A program made the position numbers and the translations under genes. The notes under the pieces were generated by a model. That model was not told where the DNA came from. It worked only from the letters and a program-made list of their open reading frames with translations, and searched no databases. A stretch of 12,134 nucleotides of DNA. Origin: Chloroflexota bacterium. Lineage in GTDB: Bacteria > Chloroflexota > Anaerolineae > Anaerolineales > E44-bin32. The DNA lies in the NCBI GenBank assembly GCA_026390045.1, contig JAPLGR010000118.1, positions 1-12,134 of the forward strand. The letters are read 5' to 3'. This document shows, one piece after another, positions 8,184 through 12,134 of this stretch (position 1 is the stretch's first letter; each line of letters starts with the position of its first letter).

Positions 8184-9029
8184 TCAGCTCTGATGCAGCA
8201 TCTGGCGATCCATCCACTGGATCATCGTCTTGAATACCTCGGCCTTCTCGGGATCGGTGTGCAGGTCGTGCTTGAATCCGTCCCACATCTTCAGCGTCAC
8301 CTTGTCCTTGGGAGCGAGCTCGGCGAAGGCCTGGCTGCCGCGGGGGTAGGCGATGGTGTCCTTCGTCCCGTGCATGATCAAGAGAGGCAAGGGGAAGCGC
8401 GGGGCATTCTCGAAGACCAGGCCGACGGCCCGCAACATCGATCTTCCCCAGGCGGCGGTCACAAGGAAGTGAACAAGCGGATCCTTGAGGAAGGCCTCGA
8501 TCACCTGCGGATCACGGCTGATCTCCTGTGGATCCACGCCGCTGTTCAACGTGAGTGTCGGAACGAGCTGGCCGAGCAGCCTTGCGAGCAGCACCTTCAC
8601 CTTCTGCTCCTCGAGCGAGGTCTTCAGCCCGGGGCCGGCGGCAATGACCCCGGCGAGCGCGGGCTGGCGAACCGGTGTGTACGCAAGCACCAGGACACCG
8701 CCCATGCTCATGCCGTAGAGGAAGCGGGGCAGGCCGGGATATCGCTGGCCAACCTCGCGGAGGAACATGTCGATATCGTCGAAGTACGCCTCCAGCGACG
8801 GCGTGTGCCCGCGACGGCCTCCCGACTTCCCGAACCCACGCTGGTCAAAGCCCGCTTGGACATAGCCTGCTTGCGCCATGGCCTCACCGGCGGCCTGATA
8901 CCTGCCGATGTGCTCGCCGACGCCGTGCAGCACGCAGACGACGGCCTTGGCCTTTCCTGAGGGTATCCAGGCCTTCGAGTAGATCTCCACACCGTCAGAT
9001 GTGGTCCATCTCCACTCCGCTGTTTCCAT
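8184..9029 (-). CDS. Alpha/beta hydrolase, monoacylglycerol lipase-like (serine aminopeptidase S33 family)
   Basis: This is a 281-residue cytoplasmic alpha/beta hydrolase, probably a lysophospholipase or monoacylglycerol lipase-type esterase. The oxyanion region is VVCVLHGVGEHIGRY. The segment GFDQRGFGKSGGRRGHTPS is characteristic of this group. The nucleophile elbow is LYGMSMGG with Ser108. The acid is Asp224 in MHGTKDTIAYP, and the base is His254 in GFKHDLHTDPE. No signal peptide is seen. The ATG at 9029 follows a purine-rich GGGAGAAGG. The gene is separated from both neighbours by about 280 bases and appears to be a single-gene unit. A 60-base sample (8461-8520) has 34 G+C, lower than in the thiolase gene. 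The exact substrate is not predictable. Confidence 0.9.
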   Translation of the reverse strand: METAEWRWTTSDGVEIYSKAWIPSGKAKAVVCVLHGVGEHIGRYQAAGEAMAQAGYVQAGFDQRGFGKSGGRRGHTPSLEAYFDDIDMFLREVGQRYPGLPRFLYGMSMGGVLVLAYTPVRQPALAGVIAAGPGLKTSLEEQKVKVLLARLLGQLVPTLTLNSGVDPQEISRDPQVIEAFLKDPLVHFLVTAAWGRSMLRAVGLVFENAPRFPLPLLIMHGTKDTIAYPRGSQAFAELAPKDKVTLKMWDGFKHDLHTDPEKAEVFKTMIQWMDRQMLHQS

Positions 9030-9305
9030 CTTCCTTCTCCCTTTCCCCGATCCAGACAGTTCGGCGGTTCAGAAGGTGGTCTCCTTGTGCTGGACGTTCG
9101 TGTGCGCCGCCCAACGGCCTCGAGCTACGAGGTCCCGCGGCATCGGCGGGATGCTGCGCGGCGGAAGCGGGCAACTCCTCTTCACTCTACGGCTTGTTGG
9201 CGGGCGGGACAAGAACCAGTTGAGGCCCGGCCCACCGGGTCAGTCGGAGATCGTGGCGTTCGTCCAGGGCTTCAGCGAGTTGCGAGCCCGCTCCTGGGGA
9301 TCATC
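9030..9305. other. Gene-free interval between hydrolase and aminopeptidase genes
   Basis: This 276-base stretch has no supported gene. It holds a short GC hairpin, CCCGG/CCGGG at 9226-9239, about 66 bases after the aminopeptidase stop and without a T-run. It also has a small dyad, CCTCG/CGAGG, at 9118-9132. The hydrolase promoter should lie near 9030-9110, but I see no convincing -35/-10 pair. Confidence 0.5.
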
Positions 9306-10427
9306 TCAGAGCAGAAAGCGGCCGGAGTCATAGAACGGCTGGCCATCGACCGTGATCTTGCCGCCCTCCGACATGTCACACAGGAAATCCCAGTGGAGGG
9401 CGCTCTCATTCCTGGCGCCACTCTCAGGGAACCCCAAGCCGGCGGCTACGTGGATGGTGCCGCCTATCTTCTCGTCGAAAAGCATGTTCTTCGTGAAGAC
9501 CTTGATGGCGCTATTTGTTCCTATGCCGAACTCCCCAAGCCGATGGGATCCCTCGTCGGTCGCTAACAGCTTGTCCAGGTGAGCCTGGTTCTTCTCGGCG
9601 TCGGCGCGGACAATGGTGCCGTTCTCGAAGCGGAACGTCACCTTGCCGACATCGATACCGAACTTGATTGCAGGGTATGTGCTTTCCAGCCATCCGTTGA
9701 CACTATCCTCGACCGGGCCGGTGAAGATCTCACCGTCCGGCATGTTCAGATGCCCGTCACAGCTGATGAAGGTGCGCCCCGCGATCGAGAAGCTCAGGTC
9801 CACATGCTTGCCTTTCACCTGCACCGTCTTCTTGGCTCCGAGCCAATCGACAAGCACCTTCTGCTTGCGGCCGATATCCTCCCAGAGGGAGATGGGATCC
9901 TCGCCATCAACCAACATGGAAGAGTAGACGAAGTCCTCGTACTCTTCTAGGCTCATCTCAGCATCTTGGGCGTACGCGGGGGTTGGACATGCGGTGTAGA
10001 CCCATCGGAGCTCACCCTTGGCCGCCCTCTCGTAGTAGAGGTGGACGGAGTCGGACTGCGCGCGGCCCCACATTGCCTGACGTTCTGAATCGATATGCGA
10101 CAAGCGCCGTGTGTTTGTCTCGCAGAGAATGTTGATGTCGCAGTCTAGCTCCTTGGTGAAGAACTCAATGACGCGGTCGGGGCGCTGCAACTGGGCTTCG
10201 GCCGCAGTGGAGAAGAACACGTAGTCGAATTCGTCCGTACGGGCAGGAAGGACATAGGGATGGGGTTGACCGCCTGACCTAAGGACTTCACGGATTACCT
10301 CGGCCTGCAAGGGAAGCGAGGATGCGATGGAACCGACCGGCATAATCCCGACGCGGTCCCCGGGTCTAACCTTCACGCAGTACCGCACTATGACTTGAGC
10401 GAGCTTGCAGAGACGCGGATCTGACAT
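9306..10427 (-). CDS. Aminopeptidase of family M29
   Basis: This is a 373-residue metalloaminopeptidase of the M29 family (AmpS / aminopeptidase T / PepS type), cytoplasmic, with two metal ions and broad specificity for N-terminal residues. The first half has the non-catalytic fold with VIVRYCVKVRPGDRVGI. Metal ligands by comparison with the family are Glu233 (MPDGEIFTGP), Glu299 (LGEFGIGTN), His326 (GGTIHVAAGLGFP), and His345 and Asp347 (ALHWDFLCDM). The 66-residue distance between the two Glu ligands matches AmpS. Length is slightly short of the usual 400-415, the main deficit lying between His326 and His345. GGGAGGA lies 5 bases before the ATG at 10427, a strong ribosome binding site. G+C is visibly lower than in the thiolase gene: 30, 37 and 36 of 60 in three sampled 60-base lines against 45 of 60. 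Confidence 0.92.
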   Translation of the reverse strand: MSDPRLCKLAQVIVRYCVKVRPGDRVGIMPVGSIASSLPLQAEVIREVLRSGGQPHPYVLPARTDEFDYVFFSTAAEAQLQRPDRVIEFFTKELDCDINILCETNTRRLSHIDSERQAMWGRAQSDSVHLYYERAAKGELRWVYTACPTPAYAQDAEMSLEEYEDFVYSSMLVDGEDPISLWEDIGRKQKVLVDWLGAKKTVQVKGKHVDLSFSIAGRTFISCDGHLNMPDGEIFTGPVEDSVNGWLESTYPAIKFGIDVGKVTFRFENGTIVRADAEKNQAHLDKLLATDEGSHRLGEFGIGTNSAIKVFTKNMLFDEKIGGTIHVAAGLGFPESGARNESALHWDFLCDMSEGGKITVDGQPFYDSGRFLL

Positions 10428-10705
10428 GGCAATCCTCCCTGCTGCAGGAGCGGCTACCTAACGAGTGATTCTGCGTGACCTCCAGAGAGACCAATTCGCG
10501 GATGGCAATAGCCGCCTTGGGCCCCTGGGAAGACGATTCGACGGCAGCAGCGATGCGGGATTGCGGGGTGATGGTCCTGCCGGAGGATGGCTCTGCAAAT
10601 CGGAGTCTAGTCCAGCGTCAATTCGAGGGCAAACTTGGCTTGGTGTGTTGCGTGCGCTGTTCGGCGGCTGGCCGCGCCCTTGCGGGCCGCGTGCGGTGAG
10701 GCGGT
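10428..10705. other. Gene-free interval between aminopeptidase and thiolase genes
   Basis: This 278-base stretch has no supported gene. It contains the aminopeptidase leader with its ribosome binding site and an imperfect GC dyad near 10667-10692, just past the thiolase stop, without a T-run. A TTGGTC-like -35 near 10490 on the - strand has no good partner -10. No RNA gene was recognised. Confidence 0.5.
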
Positions 10706-11866
10706 CTACGCCTGCCGTAGGATGTGGGTCACGATTGTGGCGCCGGAGCCACCGATGTTCTGCGCCATCCCGACGCGGGCGCCATCCACCTGGCAGGCAC
10801 CCGCTTCTCCCCACAGCTGGCGCGTGGCCTCAGCTAGCTGGTACACGCCCGTCGCGCCGACCGGATGCCCGCGCGCCTTCAGCCCGCCGAACGTGGCGAC
10901 CGGGATCCGCCCTCCGGCAAAGATGGCACCGTCGGCTGCCAGCCGCGGGCCCTGTCCGGGCTCGGCAAACCCGCACGCCTCGAGCGACAGCGCCGACATG
11001 ATCGAGAAGGCATCGTGCAGTTCGAAGAAGTCGATGTCCTGCGGCGCGACGCCGGCCATCGAGTACGCCGCCGCAGCCGACTGCTCGCCGGCCGTGAGGC
11101 GAAGCGGCGCTTGTCGGTCGTGGATGGCGATCGAGTCGGTCGCCGCAGCTGAACCGGCGACGACGACGCGCGGCCGCCGTCCGCCTGGGAGAATCCGATC
11201 TGCGGGCCCGAGCACGATCGCCGCCGCGCCATCACCTATCGGCGAGGCATCCAGCAGGTTGATCGGGTCACTCACCATGCGCGCCTTGCGGTACTCGTCG
11301 ACCGTCACCGCTTCCTGCAACCGCGCCAGCGGATTGCGCGCGCCGTTGGCGTGCGCGTTGATCGAGAACGGCGCAAAGGCTTCGTGTGGCCAGCCATACT
11401 CATGCTGGTAGCGACGCATGATCAGGGCGTTGAGCGCCACGAACGACGGGCCCATCGGGACTTCGAAGTCCGCGTCGGCCGCCGTGGCCAGCCCGGCGGT
11501 GATCTCCGGCCCGGGCGTCTCGGTCATCTTCTCGACGCCCACGACCAGGGCTAGGTCGATGGCGCCGCTGCCCACTGCCATCCACGCCGCGCGGAAGCCC
11601 GATCCCCCGGAACCGCAGGCCGCCTCGACCTTGTAGGCCTCGATCCCGTGCAGCCCGATCCAATCCGCCACCCGCGCCCCGAGGTTGAGCTGCCCGGTCG
11701 TTTGCGTGGCCGCCAGCATGTTGGTCACCAGAAGGGAGTCGACGCGCTCGAGGCCTGCGTCGTTCAACGCCTCCAGCGCGGCGCGGCCGGCCAGGTCGAT
11801 GACCGACAGGTCCCAGTGTTCCGACACGTGCAGCATGCCGGTTCCGTAGATGGCAACGTCACGCAT
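10706..11866 (-). CDS. Thiolase, SCP2/lipid-transfer type
   Basis: This 386-residue thiolase-fold enzyme makes or cleaves C-C bonds between acyl-CoA units. The nucleophile is Cys84 in EAACGSGGSGF. His284 lies in ELHDAFSIMS, the HDAF form typical of SCP2-type thiolases in place of NEAF. His334 is in GGLKARGHPVGATG, and the glycine-rich end is MAQNIGGSGAT. The segment before GGLKARG reads IPVATF where most relatives have PVN, so the usual Asn is Ala324. An OB-fold DUF35 gene precedes it on the same strand, the partner found with this thiolase class in archaea and bacteria. The function could be acetoacetyl-CoA formation for isoprenoids or a degradative thiolase. The ATG at 11866 gives a canonical N-terminus but has no Shine-Dalgarno sequence; it lies 8 bases after a terminator T-tract. 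Confidence 0.93.
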   Translation of the reverse strand: MRDVAIYGTGMLHVSEHWDLSVIDLAGRAALEALNDAGLERVDSLLVTNMLAATQTTGQLNLGARVADWIGLHGIEAYKVEAACGSGGSGFRAAWMAVGSGAIDLALVVGVEKMTETPGPEITAGLATAADADFEVPMGPSFVALNALIMRRYQHEYGWPHEAFAPFSINAHANGARNPLARLQEAVTVDEYRKARMVSDPINLLDASPIGDGAAAIVLGPADRILPGGRRPRVVVAGSAAATDSIAIHDRQAPLRLTAGEQSAAAAYSMAGVAPQDIDFFELHDAFSIMSALSLEACGFAEPGQGPRLAADGAIFAGGRIPVATFGGLKARGHPVGATGVYQLAEATRQLWGEAGACQVDGARVGMAQNIGGSGATIVTHILRQA

Positions 11867-11871
11867 GGGGC

Positions 11872-11913
11872 AAGAAAAACCAGCCTGCGCGACCCTCGCG
11901 GGTGGCAGGCTGG
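11872..11913 (-). terminator. Intrinsic terminator after the DUF35 gene, abutting the thiolase start
   Basis: On the - strand CCAGCCTGC (11913-11905) pairs perfectly with GCAGGCTGG (11888-11880). The loop contains a second ACCC/GGGT pairing. TTTTTCTTG follows immediately (11879-11871). Stem and T-tract are as good as any in the window. It starts 20 bases after the DUF35 stop, and its T-tract ends 8 bases before the thiolase ATG. Confidence 0.88.
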
Positions 11914-11933
11914 ATCAACTCCTTCCGTCTAGA

Positions 11934-12134
11934 TCATGCAGCCTTCAGGGCGGGGCGGAACTTGTACCCGTATACGAGTATCCCGCGCTCGCCATCCGAG
12001 CGCAGCCGCCGGGTGACCATCTCCACCGGCATGCCGATCTCGACCGGCTTATCCCCCAGATCCGTCAATTGAGCGGTCACTAGGGGTCCTTCTTCCAGCT
12101 TGATCAAGGCGACTGTATAGGGTGCATTTTCGTC
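11934..12134 (-). CDS. DUF35 OB-fold acyl-CoA-associated protein, C-terminal part (5' end outside window)
   Basis: The frame is open from the right edge (12134 is the first base of a codon) to TGA at 11936-11934, giving 66 residues. The stretch APYTVALIKLEEGPLVTAQL, then the IGMPVEM and VYGYKFRP motifs near the end, are typical of the OB-fold half of DUF35 proteins, which usually carry an N-terminal zinc ribbon (not visible here). In archaea such a protein bridges acetoacetyl-CoA thiolase and HMG-CoA synthase. In actinobacteria, related DUF35 domains pair with steroid-degrading thiolases and hydratases. Here it lies upstream of an SCP2-type thiolase, which fits a scaffold or partner role. The start and zinc ribbon lie beyond the window. 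Confidence 0.85.
   Translation of the reverse strand, partial: DENAPYTVALIKLEEGPLVTAQLTDLGDKPVEIGMPVEMVTRRLRSDGERGILVYGYKFRPALKAA

Noticed and set aside
8193..8960. 255-codon open frame on the + strand
   Set aside because: It is the mirror of the S33-type hydrolase, whose catalytic triad is complete on the - strand.
9243..9305. 21-codon in-frame stretch after the M29 aminopeptidase stop
   Set aside because: I considered a recoded or mutated stop, but M29 proteins normally end near the present C-terminus, after the His/Asp ligands, and the extension shows no family motif.
10475..10699. 74-codon + strand frame in the interval between aminopeptidase and thiolase genes
   Set aside because: No clear ribosome binding site, no recognisable family, and it overlaps another equally long meaningless frame. 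It may only reflect high GC.
10635..11411. 258-codon open frame on the + strand
   Set aside because: It is opposite the thiolase gene, Ser/Ala/Arg-rich, and lacks a family.

Overview
The window is dense, GC-rich bacterial DNA carrying ordinary housekeeping genes. Several features suggest a Chloroflexota lineage, perhaps Anaerolineae-like. These are the tandem LysM lipoprotein with a Thr/Ala-rich linker and W-containing LysM repeats, an SCP2-type thiolase beside a DUF35 OB-fold protein, and a PadR/DUF2812 pair. This placement rests on protein style alone and has not been checked by a search.

Layout. The left part is on the + strand: the 3' 98% or so of gyrA (entering from the left edge, stop at 2463), a GC hairpin, then a two-gene unit of a PadR repressor and a DUF2812 membrane protein. 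A perfect 8+3+8 bp dyad lies between the PadR promoter and its start codon. A strong hairpin at 3668-3695 separates this unit from converging genes. Everything to its right is on the - strand. Read in the direction of transcription from the right edge, the order is: C-terminal 66 residues of a DUF35 acyl-CoA-associated protein, an intrinsic terminator, an SCP2-type thiolase, an M29 aminopeptidase, an S33-type alpha/beta hydrolase, a LysM lipoprotein, a Nudix ADP-ribose pyrophosphatase, ribosomal protein L19 (rplS), a class I glutamine amidotransferase-like C26 peptidase, glutamate racemase (murI), and an isoprenylcysteine-methyltransferase-like membrane protein.

How the genes work together. 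DUF35 and thiolase probably form one acyl-CoA condensing or cleaving unit. The C26 peptidase and murI are 10 bases apart and probably cotranscribed, which would link release of glutamate with supply of D-glutamate for peptidoglycan. rplS has its own promoter and terminator. padR and DUF2812 resemble the LftR/LftS pair of Listeria, but no target transporter is visible here.

The most unusual structural point recurs three times. At DUF35/thiolase, rplS/C26 and LysM/Nudix, an intrinsic-terminator-like hairpin ends only 7-14 bases before the next start codon on the same strand. In two of the three cases no Shine-Dalgarno sequence fits between. No CRISPR array, tRNA, rRNA, insertion sequence or phage gene was seen, and I see no convincing new defence or biosynthetic system.
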